Shown piece after piece: positions 47,127 through 59,700 of a DNA stretch of 64,000 bases. Every line of letters begins with the position of its first letter. Within the stretch, counting starts at the first letter, position 1. The notes under the pieces are model-generated. The model was not told where the DNA came from, made no database searches, and saw nothing but the letters and a program-made list of their open reading frames with translations. This DNA is from Cardiocondyla obscurior (Eukaryota > Arthropoda > Insecta > Hymenoptera > Formicidae). Location: NCBI RefSeq assembly GCF_019399895.1, contig NC_091868.1:3706499-3770498 (forward strand). The letters are read 5' to 3'. Position numbers and translations under genes: made by a program.

Positions 47127-49289
47127 TTAAAATATTTTGTTTTTTTGTTTGTATGCAGATTTTAAAACACAAATAGCATTAACACTAGCCGAAGAAAGTT
47201 GATTACGTTTTTTTGTTTTTATATCTGTTAAAAATGAAAATACTCTTTCAGAATCGGCATTAGAATTTGGAAATGTTCTAACTGTATTAATAAGTGATTT
47301 TAAATTTTCATATCTCTGTATGTTATTTTTACTTTTAAAAATTTCTTTCCACATATTATCAAAGTTTAATGTTGCGAGATGCTGTTTCTCTGCATCTGTA
47401 AAATCTAAATGTATTTTAGACCATTCATTTTTCAAACCGTTCTTGTCAAAACCACCGATGGTTTCAGCAACAAAAGAAACGTCATTAAACGTAATGTCTC
47501 TGTGAGCATCAAATAACGCTGCATGTTGGAAGACTTTTAATTTAAATAAAAATTTATTATTTATTGGTAATTTTTTACAAATTTGTTCCGCTGCAGTAAC
47601 ATAAAATTCTAAACAATTTTTTCTTATAATATTTGCTTCATCCGCGTGTCCGTTATTAGATAAATCATCTAGATATTCTTTACAATCTGATCCTAAAGTA
47701 ATATTTTCAAGAGGTTTTTGATTTTCATTTAAAGAAAATGTAACATTAAGTACATTTTTTAATACCTCTTGTTTTAAAAAATTTTCACACAGTTGAATCA
47801 AAAGATGCATTAATTTTGGATGCAAGAGATGTATTCTTGTTTCAACTGCTTGAAAAAATATATTAAATTTATTAAAAAATTGTAAAACATATTTTAAAAA
47901 TAAGAAATATGCCTTTAAGTCTATACTTTGCATAGTACATTTTAAATTTTCAGCTACACTCGATTTCTCATTCACAATCATGTCAGTCAAAAAATGTTTT
48001 ATAGTATCCCAAGACTCTAAAATTCTTTCAATACACATATGACGAGAAAGCCATCGCGTTTCACATAATCTTAAAAGTTTGTGGCTCGTTTCTTGAAAGC
48101 AATTGCAAAATTCACGAAAAATTGCTGAGCGCTTAGGACTACTATTAACATAATATGCCATTTTTTAAATAAAATCCTCGTAAACATGAGGTATTTTATC
48201 ACATGCAGCATTTGCAACTAACGCAATAGAATGACATGGACATGAAAGAGTTAATACTTTTGAATTTATTTTTTCAAGCTGTGTTTTAAATGATAAATTT
48301 TTCCCTTTCATTACAGCTGCATTATCGCATGATAAAGCAACAATGTTTTGAAATGGAATTTTCAATTTCCACATTTCTGTTTTAAAAGCATTAAATAATT
48401 TCTTTGCACTGCAATCTTTTGCATCTAAATTTATTAATTTTACCAATTGTGAATGAATATTTAATGTTTCTGGATCAACGTATCGAACGTGAAACGTCAT
48501 CCATTTTTCATTTGTAATATCTGACGTTTCATCTATAAAAATTGTAAATTTCGTATTTTGTAACGTTTCTACTACGCGATTTGTCTCGACTGGAGCTAAA
48601 ACGTTCGAAATTATATTTGAACATTTTGCCGCGCTTAACTTCATACTTTTCAAGACATCGGGATCTTTCCCTACATCTTGAAAATAATTCAGAATTATTT
48701 CAGCAGTATCAAATGAAATATTTTTGTCAGCAATTAACGCGGCATATCGAATTTCCGCTATTTTTTTTCGATCATCGAAAGATAAAAATGTTTCATTATG
48801 TTCTGTGCATAACTCTGTGTTTGTTTCTTCATACTCTTTTAAATTATCAATGTGCGTTTTGGATTCTGCATGCCGATAAATATTTCTTTTAGTTACATAT
48901 TTAAACGATTTCTTACAAATAGTACAAAAATATGAATTTTTATCGTCAAGTACTTCACGCAACCAAGGCTTAAATTTTGGAATATCAAGCCATTGTTTTC
49001 GAAAATTTATATTGTATACAGATTTTTTATCAGTATCTTCTATTGAAATACCGGAACTACTTGATGTATTCTTTATTATATTATTCTTATGGCATGCAGA
49101 TTCCATATGCCTAGAAACATGTGACAAATGACACGAAAAATTTTTATTACATATAAAACAATGAAAAAGACTATTATTATCAGGAACTCTACCTATCCAA
49201 GATTTAAATCGATCGTCAAAAAGCCAACTGTCCGAAAAAACTGATTTCATTTTCTTTTTCGCGCCATCACATGCTTTAGATGCTTCCAT
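47127..49289 (-). pseudogene. hAT-family transposase with two zinc fingers, single in-frame stop
   Basis: One uninterrupted frame of about 720 codons on the reverse strand except for a TAA at 48167-48165, followed in the same frame by AAA ATG. Two BED-like fingers: CFICNKNF...HMESACH (residues 44-67) and CTICKKSF...HAESKTH. hAT core: IDETSDI (first Asp), SCDNAAVMKG (second Asp), CETRWLSRH, and the C-terminal dimerisation block NSNADSERVFSFLTDIKTK. Length and all landmarks are those of a complete gene, so the copy is young or the stop is a sequence error. Two partial products are otherwise expected. Confidence 0.88.
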
Positions 49290-49387
49290 TTTAATAAAAA
49301 ATATAATTTCAACAAAAATGTAAAAATATAAATAATTCTAAAATATACCTTATTACTGCTTATCACTATTGCACCATTAAATTCTAG

Positions 49388-49460
49388 CTTATAATTTATA
49401 CTAAGCCAGCAGCGTTATCAAGAGGCACGGTAGTGCCTCGCGCCAAGTATAGGCGCAGCG
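49388..49460. mobile_element. Probable 5' terminal region of the hAT element
   Basis: Contains CAGCAGCGTTATCAAGAGGC and the hairpin AGGCACGGTAGTGCCT, about 100 bp upstream of the transposase ATG. The exact end and the 8-bp target duplication were not resolved. Confidence 0.35.
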
Positions 49461-49880
49461 AGGTATATTAATTACAACTGTGTTCTTAATTCGCTGTACA
49501 CCCCACAAAACACTTGTAAATCTACTATCTACTAATCGTACACTCACATTTGCAAAAACACGCGCCCGAAGAATCTCGACTAAACATCTAGATTCTAAAT
49601 TACGGCAAAAAATAAGATACTACGATATCAACGCAGTACTTATTCGCGTCTTCGACGGTGCACGACTGACCAAAGAATCCGTTTCAATTTCCTAAATCCC
49701 AAGCAAAAGCGCGAAATTCGCGACGTGAGCTGGCTATCGCATAGTTTCAAAACGTATAACGAATAGCCATTGGATAGTTTGAAAAAATTTAGACCAAAAT
49801 GAACCAATGGTCAGTCGTACGTATGTTCTCTTCTCCACTATTGGCGTTCACGTCGTTAAAATTTATTGGCGTGACTAAAT

Positions 49881-49925
49881 GACCGCGGCCGCGACGTCGT
49901 CGACAAACTCGACGACGGCCGCGGC
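49881..49925. other. GC-rich hairpin
   Basis: CGTCGTCGA, a CAAAC loop, and TCGACGACG form a perfect 9-bp stem, extended by CGCGGCC/GGCCGCG with a four-base bulge. No terminator role is implied; it lies between elements. Confidence 0.6.
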
Positions 49926-50611
49926 ACAGCGCAATGAAAAAGAGTGAGAAAGAATGAACGAGTGAGTGAATAAGCGCTTTACAAAACGCAGCGACTTGAG
50001 TTTTCATTGTATCAAAAGATTTTATTACCACGTATCAATGGACCGTATTACTATTGTATCAAAGAACTGTATTATTACGTCCATCAGCTAACCCATAAAA
50101 ATTGTAAACACATACGAAATATAGTTTCAAAAGGCGCGCAAAAACCGATGCAATATACTTTCATGTTCTACCCGTTCTAACAATTTTGTAAATTAAAAAT
50201 ATGTCGACAAATAATAAAAATTGGAAATTTTTTTTTTTATTAATAAGGCCCGGTTTTACCAACACACGAGTAAATCTAATCGGTTGGATAAACTTTCGGA
50301 ATTGTAACTACCAAATAAAAAATTGATGATAAGGTGCAAATAAAAAATTAAAATCTGCATAACGCTGTAATCGATTTAATTTATTAAACATCTCTCGCTC
50401 AACCTTTATAAAATTTCCACCTATTCATATTTGACGAAAGTACTGTAGTTTTTACGTCGAAATCTGAAGTTGGATTACATTAAATTAACAAGAAATGTTA
50501 TGCAACATTTTGAAAAATGTATAACAGTTAAAAAGTAAAAAGTTGTAGTACATTTACGACAAGCAAACGCAAGTATTATTTATTAGAAAAAGGCACAGTC
50601 AGTTTTAAATT

Positions 50612-51849
50612 GATCAACATAGGCAACAAGTGGTCAGCGGCGGGCGGCGAACAGATCGAAAAAGCAAAGTATCGGCTAGGCATTACTCGGCTAAGCGAAA
50701 CGGCAACGGTGGACAGCAGCGAATTCGTTGAGCAGACAACGCCGCACGCCGCGGATTGATAATCCTCGTTTTTGCGACATTTTACACGCGTACTAGGTCT
50801 AGGATTTTGACTAATAACAGGGAAATTATAGCAAGCTTTGCGAATTAACAAATTATTTTTATTCTTGGTTTCATATAATGCATCGCCGAATTTGAGTATT
50901 GCAATTTTACATCGTGAAAATGTTTAAACTGTTTAAATAATTTTTGCAAAAAGTCACTCATCGGATTCGGTCGTCGGACGATGCTGTAACGTTGTTAAAA
51001 AAAAAATTATAAGAATCGGACACGCGATCTCGGAGATATCCATTTGTTAACTAGCAAAAATGTTCATATTGAAAAAAAGACTATACTATGTCACTCGCAA
51101 CATCGTCCGGCGATCGAATCCGATGAGTGACTTTTTTGTAAAAAATTGTTTAAACAATTGAAATGACTTCTTTTCAGTTTTTAAACAAAATATCTGAAAC
51201 CCCGAATCGATAGCAACAACCGTTACCTAATAACGAGCGTTTACGTAGAAGATATTAATTTGTTAACTAAGAAAAGAAAATAGCAATTTAATATTTTCCT
51301 TTGGCAAATATTTAGCGATAAATAAGCAACAAAGCGTTATCTCGATTAAATTCCTTTGCGACCAACTTCATCTTCTTTTACTTGAACATTATTAAAAAAA
51401 TGTATTATAATAAAAGCAGAGAGTAACAAACTCTTTCTTTGCCAATTACTTTTTAACAACAAATTAGCTACGAATTTATAAAAATTAACTCTGCTTATTT
51501 CGTACTGCTAACTTATAAGATAAAAATGATTTAGTTTAAAAAGAGAAGGATTCTTTATGAATAACAATTTATTTATTTTCAATTTTTATTTTACATGGTA
51601 ATGATGGTAACATGGTAAGTTTTATAGTACATGGTAAATAAGAGCAGCCGTTCGCATTCGAGCGGTTACCATCATGCTTGCGCGATACCGAAACTACCGA
51701 GTTACCGACGACGCCGTGAAAGAGTAGGACAGATAGTGTATAGCTCTGGCCTTTTCCTCTATCCGACGGCAGTCGAAGCGCTGGCGTCACACGGACGAGC
51801 CTCTGCATCTGTACGCGTGGCCGGCCGCGATCGAAAGTTCAGCTCTCTG
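50612..51849 (-). repeat. Right copy of the ~1.25-kb inverted repeat
   Basis: Reverse complement of 19707-20987, with scattered substitutions. It lacks the heptamer run of the left copy. It ends about 360 bp before the ATG of the gene at 52211, so it may form part of that gene's promoter region. Confidence 0.85.
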
Positions 51850-52210
51850 TCGTCGAGAGATGCCAATTTTGAGGTTAGTTGATCGTCTCTTAATCTTTCC
51901 AAGTAGAAAATTCTTATTTAAAAGTTAAAATTATTTTACACGCAGTTTGTCTTTCCTACGAAGATTAGATACCAAATTTTATTTCAAAGTGTTTCTTCTT
52001 GATGTTCCTGAGCAACCTGCGAACGTTATTTATCACGTTTTGCCGTGGCGGTCGGAATATCTAAAAATACGTAACGATAGCCGATTATTTCGTCTTGCGC
52101 GAAGGAATCAAACGACGATTTTATTTATTGCTTGTGCCTAATTGTGGTAGCGACAATTTTTCTTTAAGTCAATAATCAAATCCGTGCATTAACTGATATA
52201 TTCTTTTTAG

Positions 52211-54967
52211 ATGTCGATTAACCCGGCACACGCTATGTGCTCCCACGAAAACATTACGTGGGAAATCACGGACAACTTTGCTGCGGATAAAATGATAGAC
52301 AATTCTCTGGTACACAAATTCAAGTCTTTGCGGAAGATACGGAAAAGAACAAAAGTGCTCAACGAGGAAATAAAAAAGTATTCCGGTGTGAAGGACTACA
52401 AGCATTATGTGAAGCTAAAGACTAACGTTTTGAGACACTTGGTCAACGACAGCGATATCAGTGATAGCTGCTCGAGTCTCACTGATATTGACGGTAACAC
52501 TGTACACAATTCTGTGCCAGATCAGGCCAAATATGTGACCAAGAAATTTGAAAGTTATATTCTTAGCAGTGAAGAAGATTCTGAAGGTTATAAAAGGAGG
52601 ACCGTTGAAAACCAGATGAAAAGCAAGCACAAGAGGAAAACAAAAAAAAGAATACAAACGAGAAAATCATCTAGAATTAAGTATGCTACAGGTCTTGAAG
52701 CACATGTTAATGTAAGTTGGCAGAAAGTAAAGAAAAGCAGCAAAACATTGCACTTGCATAAACAAGTATGTACAGATATCTTGGATAATGAAGGCAATAT
52801 GAAAAGTAGCAATCATAATTTTTTTAAGGCTCAATCTAATAAGCAATCATTTTTTCCTTCTATCGATTTTTCAAACAGTACAGAAAGTACTTCAAATGGT
52901 ACAATATCCAATAAAACAAAACCTTCAAGTGAGAAAAAGATATCGAAACGAAATCACGAAAGCCAAAGTATTGTAACAGATGAATCAAATACAGAAATTA
53001 ATTCACATTGTTCACGTCAATCATCTCTGTCTCAAATCGGGAATGACAGTAATTTCAATAATAAATCGACTGAAGCAATTGTTCTTGCTAAATCCAAAAA
53101 TGATGAATTAACGACAAGTAACAAAAGTAATACAATAAGCACAAACAATAGTGACAATACATACGTGAATGATAATTCAGAATTATTAAAAAATGTTAAA
53201 AAGAATTTGATATCCGCGCTAGAGAAAGCTGATTCTACGAATAATAATATTAAAACGGATAAAAATGTAGAAAATATAATAAATTACGATCAGTTCCTTG
53301 CAGATACCGTAGGTGTTACTCAGTACTGCAGTACGCCAATAAAGAAAATGAAAACTAATATGTCTGAGAAAAAGAAATTATCGTCTGACATTTCATGTCT
53401 CGATCAACAAAAAGATTCAGGTATTGACGAAGACTCGCAAGATAAATTTGTCAAGATAAAAGATTCTAATAAAATTGCAACAAATTATAATATGAAAGAA
53501 AATCCCAAAAGTACCTCTATTTTCTCTCCAGAATTAGGGAAGAATGACGATATAATTGAAACAGTGGAAGATTATAAAGAAGACGAAGAGAACGAATATA
53601 TAACATTTGGCAAAGATATTTTAAAAGAACAAATTGAAGAAGTAAATAAAGTTTCTGTAGAAGAAGAAATAATTAATTCTTCTCAATTAAAAGATACACA
53701 CTTAAAACCCTGCGATATTTTTGACGAAAACCAACAGATATTACCTAAAATTATGTGGACCGAAGTTCTTAATAAAAAGTATAAGATAATAAAGATGGAA
53801 GATAATGACATCGAGAATAACATTAACAACAGTAATGTGGACATTGCCGACAAATGTACGCCTACAAAAAAAAATGTATTAGTAAATGATACTTTAGATG
53901 TGACCGGTCACAATATTCATATTGAACGAGAAACAGCTGTAACTACCGAAGAAATTGATATACCAATGGCGTTGGAAACTGATAACGAAGAACTTAATGT
54001 CAACTATGTATCACCTCAAACTAAAAAACGACTTGAGCAGCAGGCAAGATTAAATTTAATTGTGAATAGCGATTCCAGTGACAGCGATTTTGAATATGAG
54101 ACGACAAAAACTTCTCAAAAGCTTACAAATAGTTCAAATACGAATCATTGCAGTAATGACATTGAATTGAAACAAATAGACGTTTCACGCGATAAAGAGA
54201 TTTTTTCTCAATCCGAAGAGGCTACATTAGTTTCTATAGACGTGGTAGAATCAAATTCACCAAGTACGATGGAGGATATGAAGAATAACACTGAATCGTT
54301 AACAAAATGTATGTGTGAAAACAAGGATTTATCTCAATTTAGAACAAATAAAAATCTATTCAAGAAAACAGAATATTATACACAAGTATATAGTGACGAT
54401 CAAAGTAACGATGATATTTTTAACGATTCAATATTTACTACTAAAAATAATATTTCCTGCAATAATGAGGAATCTATTAATCAATTTCGAAAATACGAGC
54501 AATCTGCTTCATTAAATAAAAAGGACAAGTATATTGCAGATAATAGAAATAAAGAAATAACGAACGCTTATGAAACGAAACATACTTCTGAACATGATCA
54601 AAATACCCAAGCACCTACCAAATCACATTCGAATCCACATCTTACTACCTCTTGCCAATATAGACCGTGCAATGTAAGTATAAATAATATTAAATATTTA
54701 TACGACATTATTAATTATACATATATAAAAATTTTAATTTGTATATTTGATTAATTATCTTTTTAGTTACAAGAACTAGTGGAAGATCAAGAGTTACTTG
54801 TAGAAACAATGCCACCGAGTTTTACATTGTCTAATCTTTCCGAGGATGAAGAAGCTTTCATTCTAAACGTTCCAAGCAAGGTATATTTATTCACTACAGA
54901 TTCCTTATTTTTTATTTAATTATTACTTAAACATTTTTTATTAATGTCTAAAGATAACATTTTTGAG

Positions 54968-54998
<31 letters not shown>

Positions 54999-55497
54999 AG
55001 GTGGTACAAGGTATTTTAGAGGGCCAAGTACTAAGATTAAATGACAAATCAATACGATTTAATGAGGATAAATACAGAATTGTGCATAGAGAAGTGGGTA
55101 CTACATCTTGTGTTTTTGCCACTGGTAAAAAACGGAAACCTTATAAGATATGTAAGTAATTCCTTTCTTTTTGTGAATCGAAATATGACATGTTTTATAC
55201 ATATAATTGTTTACTAAAAGTTAATAAAATCTTCAAGTTTATAATATCTTGAAATAAATATATAAAACTTTTCTAATAATTTATATATTTTATTTTGCAG
55301 TAAATATTAAAAACATCAGTACTCTTACCGTACGAGAAAAATTGTCAGAAGACTCGAGAAAAATAGACATGTCAAACTCTTATGATGTTTCGATTTTACC
55401 AAAATTAATAAAAAAGAACAAGAAACAAACAGGTGAAGCAGATTCTAAAATATTGAAAGTTTTAAATTGTAAAAAGCGCAAACGAAGAGAAAGTTAG
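52211..55497 (+). CDS. Large nuclear-type protein with tentative RPA34-like C-terminal domain
   Basis: Exons 52211-54673, 54767-54880, 55001-55151 and 55301-55497, in phase, about 974 residues. The ATG is preceded by TTCTTTTTAG, so a non-coding leader exon is likely. The first 60 residues contain a Lys/Arg-rich helical stretch; a basic cluster (KHKRKTKKRIQTRKSSRIK) is a likely nuclear signal; residues ~200-800 are Asn/Ser/Asp-rich and disordered with acidic SSEEDSE/SDSSDSD patches suited to casein kinase 2. The C-terminus (ETMPPSFTLSNLSEDEEAFI, then LNVPSKVVQGILEGQVLRLN, FNEDKYRIVHREV) resembles the RPA34/PAF49 fold of RNA polymerase I by pattern only. It ends in a basic CKKRKRRES. The function is unproven. 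Confidence 0.75.
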
Positions 55498-55679
55498 ATT
55501 AATAAATAATAATTATTAGGTATTGATTAATGTACAATTATAGTGTAATAAAATAAATCCTATTCTATCCGTAAAAAATTTTAATAGTACAAAAATTGTA
55601 CACGACATATCGCACACACCTTTCCTTTAATTATCGGAAATACGCGTTCTAACTGATCGAAGAGTTTATTCGAGTTTTT

Positions 55680-56108
55680 TTTTTTCACCTTCGCCATGTC
55701 CATATCACAGATGGACAACAACTGTATTCGGTAACTCAAGAATACTCCACCCAGGGTTGATAGACGGGACGAGATTTCGTGTCGCGGCCTATTTCGTTCT
55801 CGGCGTCGTTTCTTGTGTCGCGATCGAGGATTTAAAGCGAGTGTTCAAGGCGCGGAAGGATGACTCGTCACGACCCATCTGAGAGGAGGAGCAGGCCCGG
55901 GACGGGCATCCTGCATCGGCGGAGCAACTTTTAGGTGAGCATACATTTTTTTTTAATTAAATCTTTATTAAAAAAAAACTTTTACCTTTTTTTTTTATTA
56001 ATTTAATTAACTAATATATTAGCATGTCTACATTAATATTTTTCTTTTTATGTTACAGTCGCCGGTAGAACTCTACAACTCCGCTCGAGTTCATGCAGAT
56101 TGGTAAGT
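55680..56108 (+). ncRNA. Possible spliced leader or non-coding exons antisense-side of IDE
   Basis: A CpG-rich block ends at TTTTAG followed by GTGAGC (about 55933); a second candidate exon lies between TTACAG (56059) and GTAAGT (about 56104). A third acceptor, TTTCAG at 58020, could follow within an IDE intron. No long frame results. Support is only splice motifs and composition. Confidence 0.25.
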
Positions 56109-56756
56109 CGCATACTTTTTTTTTTTCATAGTTTGTAATCGGGTCTCTTGAACCGATAACACGTTGTCGATTATAAATTACTCAATTATAATGACGCGCA
56201 CAAATTGGGACCTTACGAAAAATAGCGCACGCGAAGCATGAGCATCGTTTGTTCTAGCTTATTTAAAATTATCAGGAATTAGTACTTAAAAGTTGATATA
56301 CAATTTTTTTGAAAAAATCTAGTTTTTATTTCAGTGGCTTAAAATACGGTACAACGTAACTCTATGTGCGGCGACGTTACGATTGTTTAACATCCATATT
56401 TATAAATGTAGATTGACTGTAATTTCAGTTTAACTAAATTTAACTTTACTTTTTATCCTTTTGTAATTCATTCAACTGCTCAAAGATAATAAAAAGTTAA
56501 ACAAAAGTTGCAATCTATATTAGTAAAAATGTACAATTGGATGCCTATCAAAATTTTGAGTCTTACAGTAAAGTATATTCTATAACGACACTGTCTACGT
56601 ATAAGCTATCATGAATTATATAATTAATACCTTCTAATTCTGCTAGCATGAATTATTAATATTTTTAAGTAATTCATTAAATTTCTATAAAATTATACGT
56701 TAAATTTTGTTTCAAGTTAAGCATAAATGTGTGATTTAATTTACTATTACAATTCT

Positions 56757-59700
56757 TTACAATTTAGAAGACCGTATACCTTTTCTGGGGAAATATTGTT
56801 CAAACGGTTTTAATAAAGGATATAAAGTTTGACTATTTTTAAATAACATAATATCATCAATTTTTTTGACATTTTCATCGATTGACGAATCAGCAATTTT
56901 TTCGGTTGTGTTATCAAGTAAATTCTTTTCCGTTGATATCGTGGAAATCACATGTACTGACAATTTGTGGCAGGCTTTGCTATGTACATTTTCCTAGACA
57001 AAACATAATACATTTTATATTGAACATAATTTTTTTATTTCATATTTTATGATCATTCTTTTAGTTTGAATAATGCATATTTCTAAATAAAGTAATTACC
57101 TTATAAAAATTAAGTAACTGCTCCTGCGTTATCGTTTTTAAATAAGCCACTTCAATATTTACTCTATCAAAGTTATATTGTTGGCTTGCAATCTCATTCC
57201 AGTATAAAGAACACCGTGCACTTAACATTTTGGGTTTTTCCAAACGTAATGTTGCTACAGCTTTTTTGTGTTCCTCGAATTGCTCTTCTGGCATAGTAGA
57301 TATATGTTCCTTAAACATAATTATGTCATTAATAACACATTATTATAAATAGCAAATTATTATACATAACCTAATTTGTGTGTGAGCGTTTTTGTCCGCG
57401 ACGTGCGGGAGTGTCTCAAAAAGAGTGAGTGAGTGGTGGTGCTTGCACATCGTGCCGGAATGTAACAATATAAATTTTTTCACACTTACCAACATAGAAT
57501 CTAAAAATGCATTAATTCTCTTTTCGACATATTGTGGGTGTCTATCACTTTGTACTATAACTCGTAAGCCTTGAGCTCCGTTCGTTTTCCGTACACCGCT
57601 AAATACTATGTAGCCTAGCTGCTCCTTAGTTCTTAAAGTATTAAAGCAAGGTTCCACAATAATTTGTGCCAACAGCTCTAAGAGCATATTTGATTCCGTC
57701 GATTGTAAACCAACTGGATGATACACCATTGTACAAGAACTTTTATGCCACTTATTGTCTGCTTCAAATAGAAAGTGGCAACCTGTAAAATTATATCAAG
57801 TCTGAGTAAAATTATATCCGAGTCTTTAAAAGTTTCCGTTAAATCGAGTATAAATAAATCCTTGTCGTTTTCTACCAAAAAAGTGCGATACTACGTTCGT
57901 CTGAGAAGGTACGTGAAAGCGAGCGTAACGATATGAAAACGTTAAAATAATTAATTCGTAATTTTTTAATTAAATTTATATTAAATCCACTAGTAACAAA
58001 TTATTTTCTCTTTATTTTCAGATATCCAATTAATAAGACTAATATCATTATAAGACTATTAGAAGCCATAGATACTCTACATAAAAACTATATTTCTTAA
58101 TATAAATTTAAATTATATTATTTTTTTTAATTATTATAATGACATGTGACGTTATTTACTTACCATCTTCAAGTTTAATTTCACGATACAATACTAATTG
58201 CTTTTGTAACAAAGGTATTATATTAGGCACTCCAATTGTCAACTTAGACTCAATTAATTTAAGTATATCCGTTGCTTCCGGTATAGTCACGTTACCATGT
58301 ATTAAGCATTCCACATGCACTTTACTGAGAAGTTGAGGTATAAATTGTTGAAGTCTATCGGCAGTTAAATCTATATATCACAAAATTTTTTATTATATTT
58401 TATTAACAAATACCCTGTTTAAGCAAAAAATTGAAGAGTTATTGAGACAAAATCTATATTTTTATTAAAATATTAATTCTCTTTTATACGTACGATCAGT
58501 AGATTCCAATAACTCTTCTTTAAGCCAAACTTGCTCTGCTAACAAAACTATAAGATAATACACTGCATGTTGATAAGGTTGTTCAGCAGCAAAATTTTTC
58601 AAGTCCCTGATATACTGTAATGCGATGTATATTAATACGCTGCTTAACTAAATTAAAGACCCTGCCTACATTTATTATACATACGTTTTCCTTTAAAATT
58701 GTAAATCTTTTTTCATCGATCTTAAAATTTATCATTCGATCTATAATTTTTTCTAATAGCACGCGTTGCTTATCATCATAACCACCTATGGCGAGCTAAA
58801 ATAATAACTTGATTTAGTTTAATTAAAAAATGTATTTTTATAAAATATTAAATTAATGCTCACTACAAATGCTTATTTATAAAAAGATAAATAATTTATA
58901 TTTACTGTTATTCCATATTTTGAATTGGTAAGTTCCCATTGTAAACCAGCTAAGTCAGCGGCATATGCATATTCATTAAGAGAGTCACGAAATAGCTGAA
59001 CAAACATATGAGTCAAATTGCAACTAAGAGGATCTATATAGGCGAACGGACTGTAAATTAAAAATAACATGTAGGCTTATATAATTATTAAAAAATAATT
59101 TTGTTACAAAATAGAAAAGATTAAAATACTAATTTAATTTATATTTCTTATAATCACATTTATCACATACCTAACAAAATCAAAGATCATTCTTGCTCGC
59201 GGTACAAGAAATTCGTCGTCCTTTTTATACCAGAGTCTTACAAATGGCGTATCCTCCAAAATAATAGGAAATTTATCTACCTATAAAATTTTAATATGTA
59301 TATAGAATATAAAACAATACTTTTTCATGATAATTTTGCTTTAAATACCGTCAAATAATGCTCGAGAATATTGAAAAAATGTTAATTAAAAAAAAAAAAA
59401 AAAAAAAATTACCTTAGTTTGTGGTTTGATGTCAAACACAGACGCGATAAATTCATTTTTACAAGGTAACTTTAAATCATCGTTGTTACCCGCGGAGTTC
59501 CACTTATCTATTGTTTCCTTGGATATTTTTTCTTTCTTATATCTGGTACCGTACCATTTTTCGGTTTCATTTGCAATACTTTCATACACTTTTGCAACAA
59601 CGTGAATTCTGATATTTTCCGGCGTCAAATACTCCATTATCTCTTTGATCAAGTCTGGTCGCCACTCAGTGAATACTTGTTCCGCACATAAAACATCGTT

